Source: Ralstonia sp. UBA689 (GTDB lineage Bacteria > Pseudomonadota > Gammaproteobacteria > Burkholderiales > Burkholderiaceae). Taken from it: a stretch of 64,000 bases of DNA. Location of the stretch: contig NZ_DBMV01000021.1 of the NCBI RefSeq assembly GCF_002298975.1, positions 62,001-126,000 of the forward strand, in the 5' to 3' direction. Positions 17,345 to 26,484 of this stretch are shown here, in pieces. A program made the translations under genes and the position numbers. Below the pieces are notes generated by a model that saw only the letters and a program-made list of their open reading frames with translations, was not told the origin of the DNA and made no database searches. The stretch's first letter is position 1, and each line of letters begins with the position of its first letter.

Positions 17345-17726
17345 AAGCGCGCCGATGTGCAGACGTGCTCGCCAAAAGTGAGTATCCAAAACACCTAACC
17401 TGCTGATTTCATTGGCTCGCTGATTTTTGGGGAGTGAGGCCACAGCGGCGATACGTGCCCCGGCGGCGGCCCGCCGACGCGTGGCCGGCGCTCTAGGTTG
17501 TACGAAATCCAAGCGCAAGAATTTGCAGAAAAAAGAATCGCACGAAAGTCGCAAAATAATCAGCCGAGCTCTTCTCCGCGTGCCGAAACATTTGCACGAA
17601 ACTTTGTCGAAGAGGCACTGCGTCCCCATCGGCTGCAGCTCAAAGCGTAAGGCTGAATCCTTTTCGCTAAACAGCGTGCCAACTCGGCAGTTCCAAGATG
17701 ATGCGAAGGCTCGTCAGGCGTGCATG
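17345..17726. other. Gap without a recognisable gene
   Basis: These 382 bases between the Gp2-type remnant and the end of the relaxase gene have open frames, but none has a credible start, composition or motif. I see no tRNA, terminator or repeat. Confidence 0.5.
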
Positions 17727-18491
17727 CTAAAGGGACGACTGATTCGGGTCATGTTCATTGGTTGGACCCTGACCGGTCTGTTGCTGCAGCGTCGATCGAC
17801 TCGCGACGTACTGCGCTTTGTCTTCAGGTGACATGTTGCTGATACGCGCTGGACCCAGATGGCGTTCCGGCTGGCGTTCAACTCCCTGCTCCTTCAACGT
17901 GCGGTGATCAACGCGAGCGGTATGACCGTACTTGTTCAAGGCAGCGTTTTGCAGCTCGGCGCACTTCTTGCGGATCTCAATGACCTCATCTCGCAACGCG
18001 AGCCGGTTCTTGCCGCCACTATCTTTTCTGCAGCCCCCTTGCTCGGGATTCGCCGCGTTGTAGCGGCGGAATGTCTGTTGAGCGGAACGTTCAACTCCGT
18101 CGTCCATGCGATCGGAAAACATCAGGTGGAGGTGGGTATTGGAGGTGCCCTCGAGCGCTGACTTCGGTGCATGCATGGCAAACTGATAAGGCTTGTTACC
18201 CACCAGCGACTTGACGAGATCGTTCGCCAGTTCCTGCTGCTGCTCGCGTGTCAGTTCGTCAGGCAGCGCGATTTCGTGTTCGCGATAAACCGCGCCATTC
18301 GCGCGTTCATATTTGTCTCCCGCCCTCCAGAATGCAGATGGGCTGTTCTGCGCCCATGCTGGCATGTTGCCGTGCCCGGTACAGATCAAGTCTTCGCGTT
18401 GACTGTGCTTGCCCTGCCTTGTGATGTAGGTTGCGTGATTCGCCGCTGTTCCTTTCTTGCCGCTCTTGATCGTGTGGTGGAAACTTGCCAT
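17727..18491 (-). CDS. MobA/MobL-family relaxase (short form)
   Basis: This 254-residue protein resembles MobA/MobL relaxases, which nick oriT and lead the transferred strand during mobilization. The N-terminus (MASFHHTIKSGKKGTAANHA) is followed by EIALPDELT and the histidine pair THLHLMFSDR, the metal site of HUH-type nucleases. It is shorter than usual MobA/MobL proteins and lacks any primase or helicase domain. I chose the ATG at 18491, where similarity begins. It points away from the AT-rich gap upstream, where an oriT would be expected. Confidence 0.7.
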   Translation of the reverse strand: MASFHHTIKSGKKGTAANHATYITRQGKHSQREDLICTGHGNMPAWAQNSPSAFWRAGDKYERANGAVYREHEIALPDELTREQQQELANDLVKSLVGNKPYQFAMHAPKSALEGTSNTHLHLMFSDRMDDGVERSAQQTFRRYNAANPEQGGCRKDSGGKNRLALRDEVIEIRKKCAELQNAALNKYGHTARVDHRTLKEQGVERQPERHLGPARISNMSPEDKAQYVASRSTLQQQTGQGPTNEHDPNQSSL

Positions 18492-18722
18492 GGTCAGACT
18501 ACCCTTTCTCGTGGACAAATGAAAAGGCCAACGAAGGAGCGCTTCGCTGGCCGTATGCGAGATGGGCAATGCTCAGGATCTGTGCTTTCTGATAGAAAGG
18601 TTAAGTGCGCGTCCTTATTCCCCTCTATGTGTTCTGGTGGACCAGGATGACTACTATCAATGCGCTCCTACGACTCCTCTCTACGAGTGATCTCAATCCC
18701 TTCCATCAATCCCTGCTACTAC

Positions 18723-18745
18723 TCATCTCATACCATCTGAGATGA
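18723..18745. repeat. Inverted repeat in the putative oriT region
   Basis: TCATCTCA (18723-18730) pairs perfectly with TGAGATGA (18738-18745) over a seven-base spacer. A small hairpin beside a nick site is typical of oriT, but no nic sequence is recognised. Confidence 0.4.
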
Positions 18746-19170
18746 AGTTAAAAAATACTCGAATATGTAGAGGCATGAATTTGTCCTGCCTTCTGCGGGT
18801 GTCTTTAAATCAAAAAAGTGCGGAACACATATGTCTATTCTGCATAGGTCAGACGCCTGTGGTAGCAGGAGCAATGCGCCTGTGAGGCATAACGTCAAAG
18901 GATGATGCTGATCGAGATATCGCTTGCAATGGCAGGGCGATGGCGCCGCTCAGAATTTAATTATGTCTCGACGCGTCAGTCCGGTAATTTTCATGCGGGC
19001 GCCTATTTATAAGGGGGGTGAATAGATTTCACGTTGGATACCCACGTGCTTGCGCTCTTCTGTGGACTCCATTTTCTGTGGTTATAATCGGTGCAGAAAA
19101 ACGGAGGCCAAGAGACGAGGCCGAGGTGCCACGGAGGGTCTAATAGGGGGAGGTATGCCGATTATTCTGA

Positions 19171-19194
19171 CAGCATTCAGCATTCAGCGTTCAG
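19171..19194. repeat. Short 7-bp tandem repeat upstream of the nuclease-helicase pair
   Basis: CAGCATT-CAGCATT-CAGCGTT-CAG lies 28-51 bases before the GTG start at 19222, between promoter and start. It could vary by slippage or be a binding site. Confidence 0.45.
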
Positions 19195-19221
19195 AAGGAA
19201 TGGGAGGGGTGCACGTGGAGT

Positions 19222-19935
19222 GTGCCTTCCGTTGACGAACTGGCCAACGCTGTCGCGATCATTGCGGTGGGCCAGGCGCATCACGTCGCTAACATCCTGC
19301 ACGCCGCAGGGTTGGCGCCTAAGCCCACTACCAAGAACATGGTAAAGGGCGCAATCAAGCTCTTGTCACCTTCGGGAAACATTGGCCATCGGGATGGGTG
19401 GATGTTCCAGGTCATGTCGTGGCTCGCAGCTCAACTACGAACCCCGGGCGGGCTGATGAACGCGCCGCACATGAAGCACGCCGACAAGGGATTGGACGGG
19501 CTTCAGGTGGACATCGACGGGACGGGGGCAGTTACTGCTGTCGTGCTGTTTGAGGACAAAGCGACTGAGAACCCGCGGGACACGGTGCGCGATATGGTGT
19601 GGCCGGAGTTCGCGGAATTCGAAGGTGGAGCGGAAGAGAATGTCATTGCTGCCGAGGTGGCTCAGCTTCTCGCTCGCTCCTCTCATCCCGACCCGGAGCA
19701 AGCAGTGGCTGACATTATGTGGGCTCAGGCACGCCGCTACCGCCTGAGCATCACGGACGAGCAGAGTACGGACAAATCTCAAGCCAAGCTATTCAAAGGA
19801 TACGCGACGCACGTTCCTGGCCCATTGGAGCGCCGACGCGCAGAGGTGTTCGAAGTCATCGACCTTCGCAAGTGGATGGATGACCTTGCAAAGTTAGCTA
19901 TGGCGAAAGCCGCAGCATTTGCGACCAAAGACTGA
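19222..19935 (+). CDS. Small nuclease-like partner of the downstream helicase (HamA-like?)
   Basis: This protein of 237 residues carries a PD-(D/E)xK-like signature. LDG at 91-93 is followed by a beta-strand pair (LQVDIDGTGAVTAVVLF) and the ExK tripeptide EDK at 111-113. This layout resembles the HamA (DUF1837) nuclease of Hachiman defence systems, which is paired with a large superfamily 2 helicase, as here. The fold match is by motif only. It starts at GTG with a GGAG a few bases upstream and ends 9 bases before the helicase gene, so the two form an operon. Confidence 0.5.
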   Translation: MPSVDELANAVAIIAVGQAHHVANILHAAGLAPKPTTKNMVKGAIKLLSPSGNIGHRDGWMFQVMSWLAAQLRTPGGLMNAPHMKHADKGLDGLQVDIDGTGAVTAVVLFEDKATENPRDTVRDMVWPEFAEFEGGAEENVIAAEVAQLLARSSHPDPEQAVADIMWAQARRYRLSITDEQSTDKSQAKLFKGYATHVPGPLERRRAEVFEVIDLRKWMDDLAKLAMAKAAAFATKD

Positions 19936-19944
19936 GAGCGCATC

Positions 19945-22900
19945 GTGTTTGATGACCCAACATCAGAGCTCCTTCGCTCTGCGCCGGAGCTGTCAGGCCT
20001 TGACCCCAAGTCCTTGCCTAAGGCACTGACCAAAGCGTATGCCGAAATCGTTGCAGTGCGTCTGCGCTTGCGTAGGCTCGCTGATGGAACCTCCAACGCT
20101 GCCGAACTACTGGCGAACCTGCGTCCTGAGCTCGAGCGGCTCCGGAAAATTGCCTTCACGCAGGAGGCCATCGCTTCTGTCAACCCAGAAAGCCCGCGGC
20201 GGCGTGGTGCGGCATTCCTCGCGGCGACAGCGCACTATGTGACCCTCCAAGCACAGCGGCTCCTGGGGCCAGTCGAGAGGGCTGAGCTTGGCCCTCTGAC
20301 GGTCAATGGGATAGCGCCGGAGGTCTCCGCAACGCTCCTGTTCCTTGCCGCAGGCGCGAGCCCGGATGCTGCCGAGATGTCGCGCCAGATTGAGCTCTCC
20401 GACGACCTGCCACAGGTCGAGCGCAGGCTGTTGCAGGACATCAAGCGGCTAGCGATTGGCGAACTGGACTCATTGCTTGAGGACTCAACCGTTCCTGAGT
20501 CGCCGTCGTTGGATGGCGATTTGATAATGGCCCAGGTCGGCGCGAGTGCGCTGTATCTCATGCTGCAGCGCTGCGTTCAACGTATTGCGGCGGAAGTGCT
20601 CGGACGTCCGGGCTATGAGCCATCATTGCCAGAGCTCGAACGCGTCGAGGAATTTTGCTCGCAGGCGGTGGTGCGGTTCCAAGACCGCCTTGGTAACAGC
20701 GCTTTCCCCGGGCCTCGTCATTTGGCCTCCCTGCTGAAAGCCGTGGGCCGTGAGTTGCCAGCCGATAGCTTGGCCCGGTTGCCCGCCCCGCCTGGGGTGG
20801 GTGCCTTCCTCTGGATCTCGGGCCTAACTCTGATTGCAAAGACCCGGCCGTATCTTTGGGCGAATCACCGTGATGCCGTGGCGCAAGGTTACCTGACCCC
20901 CGGGGTCTCGGCCGCCATCAGCTTCCCCACTGGGGCGGGGAAGTCAACGCTGTCCGAGCTCAAGATTCTTTCGAACCTGTGTCAAGGGAAGGACACTATC
21001 TTTCTGGCACCTACGTTGGCGCTGGTCGACCAGACCGCCCGCGCGCTCCAAAAGGCCTTTCCTGATGCGCGGCTGAATCGGGAACGGGCGAGTGACAACC
21101 CGTTCGATTTTGACTTGGGCACGCGATTGCCGCCGATGTCGGTGATGACACCGGAGCGTTGCTTGGCGCTGATGGGGTTTCAGCCGGAGTTGTTCAAGGA
21201 CGTTGGTTTGCTCGTGTTCGACGAGTGCCACCTGCTGCACGCCGGCGTGAATGACCGTAGCCGGCGTGCCGTCGACGCGATGCTATGCATCTTGAACTTG
21301 TCCACGTATGCGCCTGATGCTGACTACTTGCTGCTCTCAGCCATGATGAGCAATACGGAGGAAGTCGCAGCTTGGCTGGCAGACCTCACCGGACGCACGT
21401 GCTTGCCGCTGAGCATGGCGTGGAAGCCGACTCGGCAAGTGCGTGGCTCCGTGGTCTTTCCAAGCGACCAAATCTCCGTTCTGAGGGAGAAGTTGGTGAC
21501 GAAGCGTCGGGAATTGGTCGCTGCCGGTAAGCGCAGGAGCGGGCCGCCTGTCGCACTGAAGCGTGAACTCAAGGCAAGGCCGCTGGGTTTGCTCGGGCTC
21601 AATTTCCGGTGGGATTCGATGCGCCGTGATGACTACGTGCTGCTTCCGCTCTCCGACAGCGACATGTCCCTCTCGGTGAATGCGAGCACGTGGAAACTCA
21701 CGCCGAATGTCAACAGCGTCGCCGCAGAATTTGCGTCACTTGCATCTCGAAACGAGGGCATCAAGTCGCTTATCTTCGCACAGACAATTCCCTATGCCTT
21801 GAGCGCTCAAGAAACTGCGGGTAGGCAACTGGGGGAGGCGGACATCGCCTTCACGGAAGAGGAGCAGCATCTTTACAATCTGACGCTCGAGGAACTGGGT
21901 GATAAGTCAGCGCTCTACATCGATACCGTCGATGGGAAGCTGGCGCGGTGGTCGAGCCTCTGCCATCATGGCCTTCTCCTGCCGACGGAGCGGCAGTTGC
22001 ACGAGTCGCTTTTCAAACGCCCGGACGGAGTGTCTGTTCTGGTTGCCACATCGACGCTGGCACAAGGCATGAATCTGCCGAGTCACGTCGTCATTATCGC
22101 AGGCGACAGCAAATTCGACGAGGAGAACAAGCAACTCGCACAGATGAAAGCGCATGATCTCCTCAACGCCGCAGGCCGCGCTGGTCGGGCCGGGCAGAGC
22201 TCGTACGGATTGGTGCTCGTTATTCCGAGCAATGTCGTCGAAATCGACGACTCCAACAACCGGATTGGCAGCCATTGGGGGGCGCTTCAAAGCATCTTCT
22301 CTCAGAGCGATCAATGCTTGGCCATCGAAGACCCGCTGGAGGCCATCCTCGACCGCATCCAGGACCTTGGGGGAGATGCTGGAATCGATGCGGATTACCT
22401 CTTGCGCCGGCTTCCCATTTCGACTGAGACTGTGGACGTCGATGGTCCCGCTACGACGCTGTTGAAGAAGTCATTTGTTGCCTTCAAGCTGAGGAAGCAA
22501 GGTCAGGAAGACCAGCTCGACGATCGCATCACCCATGCGCTGCGTGCGCGTAGAAGGCTTCAAGAGCTAGATGAGGAACCCGATTGGGCTGACAAGATGG
22601 CTGCCAACTACGGCGCGCCGTCGGATGTGCTGCGGGAGTTGAAAGTTCGTCTCGAGGCGTCCCCCCCTGTCGGACGCACCACGTTGGACTGGTTCACTTG
22701 GACGGCGACTTGGTTGGCCGAGCGGCCCATCCTTGTCTCCCAGATGATCCGGCGGGAGACCTTGGACGGGTACATGGGCGAGCCGTTCAAGTCGATTGAG
22801 AGCGATGAGGAGCGAGGTGAGGTTGCTGTTAGCGTGGTGCTCGCGGCGCTGAAGGCGTGGGTCAGCGGACAAACCCTAGCGGAGATTCAGAAGCTCAAGC

Positions 22901-23265
22901 CAACGACGCAACAGTCGAAGTACTACGAACAAGCTCGACGCTTCGTTCTGCGAGTCCTCCCCGAACTCGCTTACGTGTTCTCCCTTCCTGAACTAGTGCG
23001 CCGGCACCTGGCCGCCGAAGGGTCGTCCGAGGATATGGACAAGCTTGCCTCTGTCGAACTTGAGAAACTCGGAAGCTGTGTCCGTGAGGGCTACGATACT
23101 GTTGAGAAGCTTGCCCTAGCAAAGCTGCGGGGCAAGACGACCTCGCGGGTTGGAGTTCATCGCCAGAGGGAGCAGATGGACTGGTGGATGGACCCCGCGA
23201 TACCAGATGAAACCTGGCAAGCGCTGTTCGAACGAGTCAAGTTAGGCGCCGAGCGGTACGACTAG
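19945..23265 (+). CDS. Large Ski2-like superfamily 2 helicase (HamB-like?)
   Basis: The 1106-residue protein has a full helicase set: motif I PTGAGKST (328-335), motif II DECH (426-429), motif III SAMMSN (about 465), motif V ATSTLAQGMNLP and motif VI NAAGRAGRAG (741-750). The NAAGRAGR form is typical of Ski2/Hel308-type helicases. A helical N-terminal domain of about 300 residues precedes motif I, and about 350 residues follow motif VI. With the ExK partner directly upstream, the pair looks like Hachiman (HamA-HamB), a nucleic-acid-sensing anti-phage system. Only the helicase assignment is firm. Confidence 0.8.
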   Translation: MFDDPTSELLRSAPELSGLDPKSLPKALTKAYAEIVAVRLRLRRLADGTSNAAELLANLRPELERLRKIAFTQEAIASVNPESPRRRGAAFLAATAHYVTLQAQRLLGPVERAELGPLTVNGIAPEVSATLLFLAAGASPDAAEMSRQIELSDDLPQVERRLLQDIKRLAIGELDSLLEDSTVPESPSLDGDLIMAQVGASALYLMLQRCVQRIAAEVLGRPGYEPSLPELERVEEFCSQAVVRFQDRLGNSAFPGPRHLASLLKAVGRELPADSLARLPAPPGVGAFLWISGLTLIAKTRPYLWANHRDAVAQGYLTPGVSAAISFPTGAGKSTLSELKILSNLCQGKDTIFLAPTLALVDQTARALQKAFPDARLNRERASDNPFDFDLGTRLPPMSVMTPERCLALMGFQPELFKDVGLLVFDECHLLHAGVNDRSRRAVDAMLCILNLSTYAPDADYLLLSAMMSNTEEVAAWLADLTGRTCLPLSMAWKPTRQVRGSVVFPSDQISVLREKLVTKRRELVAAGKRRSGPPVALKRELKARPLGLLGLNFRWDSMRRDDYVLLPLSDSDMSLSVNASTWKLTPNVNSVAAEFASLASRNEGIKSLIFAQTIPYALSAQETAGRQLGEADIAFTEEEQHLYNLTLEELGDKSALYIDTVDGKLARWSSLCHHGLLLPTERQLHESLFKRPDGVSVLVATSTLAQGMNLPSHVVIIAGDSKFDEENKQLAQMKAHDLLNAAGRAGRAGQSSYGLVLVIPSNVVEIDDSNNRIGSHWGALQSIFSQSDQCLAIEDPLEAILDRIQDLGGDAGIDADYLLRRLPISTETVDVDGPATTLLKKSFVAFKLRKQGQEDQLDDRITHALRARRRLQELDEEPDWADKMAANYGAPSDVLRELKVRLEASPPVGRTTLDWFTWTATWLAERPILVSQMIRRETLDGYMGEPFKSIESDEERGEVAVSVVLAALKAWVSGQTLAEIQKLKPTTQQSKYYEQARRFVLRVLPELAYVFSLPELVRRHLAAEGSSEDMDKLASVELEKLGSCVREGYDTVEKLALAKLRGKTTSRVGVHRQREQMDWWMDPAIPDETWQALFERVKLGAERYD

Positions 23266-23287
23266 GTTTCAAACACAGTCTCAAGTT

Positions 23288-23647
23288 GTGATACAGCGCA
23301 AACGCATTTGTAAATTGGTGCACCTGCTCGCGCGGTTATTGGATTGTGTGGCTGAAGGAATTTACGGTTCGCTCGTTACTGAGATCAGTGCCAACGCTAC
23401 CGCACTGATCTGGTTGTGTCTTGACGAAGCGGAATGCGTTGAGAACATTCGCCAACGCGGCATACGTCGTGGGGGAGACGCGGCATCATTTGCTGCGTTG
23501 TTGGATTGGGCTTCGACGTATCGAAGTCGTCAGGGAGGGAGCTCCTACATTGGCCACCAGAAGCTGTTTGACGAGTACGGGGCAGACAAACAAGTTCTTC
23601 GGTCACGCGATGCCGTAAGGACCTTCTTGGATTGTTTCGGCACCTAG
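23288..23647 (+). pseudogene. C-terminal fragment resembling a P-loop nucleotide/adenylate kinase
   Basis: Residues about 38-117 look like the second half of an adenylate-kinase-like P-loop protein. A strand ATALIWLCLDEAEC is followed by an Arg-rich lid-like segment NIRQRGIRRGG and an aromatic-rich stretch, ending in a strand and a final helix. There is no Walker A motif; the 37 residues before it have no family sense. It begins 22 bases after the helicase gene at a GTG. I read it as a truncated remnant, but a short real gene cannot be excluded. Confidence 0.4.
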
Positions 23648-23816
23648 CGCGTCTTCGCTGGCGCAGCCTGCGCCGAACACTTCCACGTAGCGACCGCAGC
23701 ATCAGCGTGGTGTTCGCTGCACGCTAACACGAAGAGAGCCAGAGATGCAGACATCGACGCCTTTAGACTGTTGGGAGTGCGGCAGCCACAGTGATTGTCA
23801 AAGACGCGAGGATTTC

Positions 23817-24989
23817 ATGAGTAAGGATCAAGAGGCGAGCGTGGTTGGCGATGAACAACGGCCCTCAGCTTCGCCAATTATCGATGAGGGTGTTGTTATG
23901 CGCAGGGCCATTGAGGCCCAACGGCGATATCGTTGGCGCCAGCGTATCGCGCGGTTCGTTGAGCGGAATCTGATCGCATGGTTCTTTGACGAGTTTCCCG
24001 CCCAGGACATGTACGTGCCCGATCCACAGATTCGGCGCACGACCCGGCAGGATGCCAGATACCACCGGTTTCGCCAGCGTACCGGATGGACTTTCCTTTC
24101 TTACCTGGGAACGTCTGCTGGAGTACGTTTTGCCGCCATCGCTGGCCTTGTCAGTGCAGTTTTCCAGGCTGCACCGGTTTTGCATCCCAGTGGTTCGACT
24201 GCTACAGCATTCCGATGGCTGCTGATTTCCGGGGCCATGTATCTATGTGCCGCTGCTTGGTTTGAGCTGTTTTGCCCGTTGCTTTTGAAGCAGACTTTGA
24301 GGTCAAAGGAAGGGGGGCTTGGGATGCATGGCCGCCGATGGTTGCGAGCGCTCGTAGAAGATGAGTTGCGTCGTTGGTGGGCAAGGAGGACGTGGAAGCC
24401 ACATCCCGCATTGTTGGATTTGTCCAGGATGGAGGACAAGTCGGCAGTGGCAATCATGTCCCGATACGGCGATCCTGCCTTTGCTGGATTTGACGTTCTA
24501 GCATGTGCGCATATTGACTTGGCGTTGGACGAATTTTCTCGGAGCCGCAATGTCAAGCTCTGGACACCAACGGAGGAGGGCAGCGAACGGTGGAAGCGCC
24601 ATGAGGCTGGGTACACCCTTGAGGGCAATCGCCCATTGATGCAAAGGCTACGGATCTATCGCCTCTCCCAGCATGAGCTCGAAGGTCAAAGCGAAATTTC
24701 AGAGAGAGATCTGGTCGTCGAGTGGGATCGGTCTGGCATTGCCATATTGAATCGACTGCCGACTAAGCGAACGATTCACGTGTGCAGAGAGGCCGAGGGG
24801 CTCGCTCATCTATTCGAAAGCGATGCTGACGCCCGAACGTTTTCCACAATCGTCGCGGGTTGGCAAGATACGATGCATCCGCTAAGACGCATTGTGCTCT
24901 TCGGGTTGTATCTGTTCAGTCTCGTCGCATTCTTGTGTTTCATCGTGTCACAAGTGCATACCGTTGCGCACGGACTACTACCCCTTTGA
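23817..24989 (+). CDS. Unknown membrane protein
   Basis: This is a 390-residue protein with no family I recognise. Two hydrophobic segments at about residues 100-117 and 130-152 and one near the C-terminus (LFGLYLFSLVAFLCFIVSQV) suggest three membrane helices. The roughly 200-residue stretch between helices two and three is soluble, charged and Trp-rich. I chose the ATG at 23817 because GAGG lies eight bases upstream. It follows the defence genes on the same strand after 169 bases. Confidence 0.65.
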   Translation: MSKDQEASVVGDEQRPSASPIIDEGVVMRRAIEAQRRYRWRQRIARFVERNLIAWFFDEFPAQDMYVPDPQIRRTTRQDARYHRFRQRTGWTFLSYLGTSAGVRFAAIAGLVSAVFQAAPVLHPSGSTATAFRWLLISGAMYLCAAAWFELFCPLLLKQTLRSKEGGLGMHGRRWLRALVEDELRRWWARRTWKPHPALLDLSRMEDKSAVAIMSRYGDPAFAGFDVLACAHIDLALDEFSRSRNVKLWTPTEEGSERWKRHEAGYTLEGNRPLMQRLRIYRLSQHELEGQSEISERDLVVEWDRSGIAILNRLPTKRTIHVCREAEGLAHLFESDADARTFSTIVAGWQDTMHPLRRIVLFGLYLFSLVAFLCFIVSQVHTVAHGLLPL

Positions 24990-25355
24990 GGGTCCGTTAT
25001 CGCTGGCGCCGCTGAGTCGTTGAAGGACTAGCTTGGTATATCGCAGGTCCTGCACATGGTCGTCAGTCGTTTCTCTGTCGCCACTACCAACCGCGTATTG
25101 TTGCTTACCGCCGCATTGACCGATTCAGAGAGGCGGCTGGGCGCGATCGGTAGCGCGTATGGTTTGGCATTCAAGCAGCCCCCGTCAAGTTGCTGTGTTG
25201 TTGTCCGGATTGGCTTGCTGCTGCATGGCCGCTCTATGAAGGACGGAGATCCACTCTGACCGGTGCCTGACCATGCCGCGATTCGAGAATTGCCGTGTGT
25301 TCGGCGCGGGCGTGGCCCGAGCGGGAATGAAGCAATGAGCGAGGGCTGAAAAACT
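24990..25355. other. Gap without a recognisable gene
   Basis: These 366 bases lie between the unknown membrane protein and the DUF457 gene. Open frames exist on both strands, but none has a good start, motif or codon pattern. Confidence 0.45.
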
Positions 25356-25904
25356 GTGCCATCCATCATCACACACGCAGCCGTGCCCCTGATGCTGGGC
25401 GCGGCGGCAGGCCGCCGTTGCGTGAGCGGCAGGCTTCTTCTTGTTGGTGCCGTTGCGGCGATGTTGCCGGACATCGACGTTGCTACACTCAAGCTGGGCG
25501 TTCCGTATCAAGACGCCGTCGGCCATCGCGGCGCCACGCATTCGATCGCGTTTGCGCTGGCCATCGCCATGCTGGCGGCGCTTGTGGACCCTTTGCTCAA
25601 AAGCACCCCACGACGCAGTGCAATCTTTGTCGGACTTGCTGCGCTCTCTCATCCGCTACTCGATATGTGCACCAACGGCGGGATGGGCATCGCGCTTCTG
25701 TGGCCGTTCAGCGAACAGCGCTGGTTTTTCCCGGCCCGGCCCATTGCGGTGTCACCGCTGGGCGTATCCCGGTTTCTCGGCCCTCGTGGACTCGCTGTGA
25801 TAGCGTCGGAGTTGTATTGGGTCTGGCTGCCCACCGCACTGCTGTCGCTTGCCTTGCTGGCGGGCTGGCGTATCGGGAAGTCAAGCGGCCGCGCTCAGTC
25901 TTGA
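25356..25904 (+). CDS. DUF457/YdjM-type inner-membrane metal-dependent hydrolase
   Basis: This 182-residue protein starts MPSIITHAAVPLMLG and has the DUF457 (LexA-binding, YdjM-like) pattern: PDIDV, then HRGATHSIAFAL, then LSHPLLDMCTNGGMGIALLWPF. The His and Asp residues in these blocks form the presumed metal site. Four or five hydrophobic segments place it in the inner membrane. The family belongs to the SOS regulon in E. coli; no LexA box is recognised here. It starts at GTG and stands alone. Confidence 0.8.
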   Translation: MPSIITHAAVPLMLGAAAGRRCVSGRLLLVGAVAAMLPDIDVATLKLGVPYQDAVGHRGATHSIAFALAIAMLAALVDPLLKSTPRRSAIFVGLAALSHPLLDMCTNGGMGIALLWPFSEQRWFFPARPIAVSPLGVSRFLGPRGLAVIASELYWVWLPTALLSLALLAGWRIGKSSGRAQS

Positions 25905-25986
25905 AGAGACAACTACTCCGCGGGCCAACTGGCGGTGCCGAACCGCGCCTGTGCGGCGGCGTCATGCAGCGGTGCATGGGAAGGCA

Positions 25987-26268
25987 ATGGGTCGTCGAGT
26001 CAATGCTATCGAGCTGGGCCGCATGGGCCAGAAGGTCGGGATTCGCGTGGAGTTGAGGGGCCAGGAAAACATCGCCGTCCAATCATTGGAGTCGCTGGCG
26101 GCTGGCCTCTCGCGAGCCGAGCTGACGTTCCGCCAGAGAAATCTGTATTGCCAATTCGATCTCGATGCCTTGCCCGCAGGCGAACTGGAGGCACTGGAAG
26201 CTAAGGCTGCCGCACTGGGCGACTACATTCTTGCAGGTCGCTTGGCCCATGACGTGGACAGCCAGTAG
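25987..26268 (+). CDS. Small conserved protein, paralog of the gene at 32341; 5' part degenerate
   Basis: From ELGRMGQK onward the roughly 90 residues match the protein at 32341-32715 closely, for example FRQRNLYCQFDLDALPAGEL and LGDYILAG. The N-terminal half differs: the other copy has about 40 more residues, and here the bases that match GIAVVELD are followed by an apparent deletion of about 24 bases. I chose the ATG at 25987; a longer reading in the same frame back to 25849 looks spurious. Function unknown. The two copies sit either side of the nuclease group. Confidence 0.5.
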   Translation: MGRRVNAIELGRMGQKVGIRVELRGQENIAVQSLESLAAGLSRAELTFRQRNLYCQFDLDALPAGELEALEAKAAALGDYILAGRLAHDVDSQ

Positions 26269-26484
26269 GACCGGTAGCTGCATCGCATGTCGAGTTCACG
26301 CGACACAGAAAGTTGTAATCCGTCCCGCGATCCGGGACGTTACCTGCATCTGTCCAGTGATCCTCCCGGTGGCTGGGCTCCCGTGCAGCGCCAGGTGAGC
26401 AGTTTCACTTGGCGTTTTTTCTTTGGTCGTGAAGCGCGCTACTTGAATTCGCTTCAGTCGCGTGGTGCGACAATACGCGGCTCG

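Larger units (their letters stand above)
18492..19221. other. AT-rich non-coding gap between relaxase and helicase genes; possible oriT
   Basis: About 730 bases without a convincing gene and clearly lower in GC than both neighbours. It lies upstream of the relaxase gene, the usual place for oriT, and contains a perfect hairpin (18723-18745) and a 7-bp tandem repeat (19171-19194). The promoters for both divergent units must also lie here. Confidence 0.45.

Noticed and set aside
17427..17831. Open frame in the gap before the relaxase gene
   Set aside because: It overlaps the relaxase gene and shows no domain or plausible start.
19171..19194. CRISPR-like repeat
   Set aside because: The units are 7 bp and directly adjacent, without spacers; no CRISPR array or cas gene is seen anywhere in the window.
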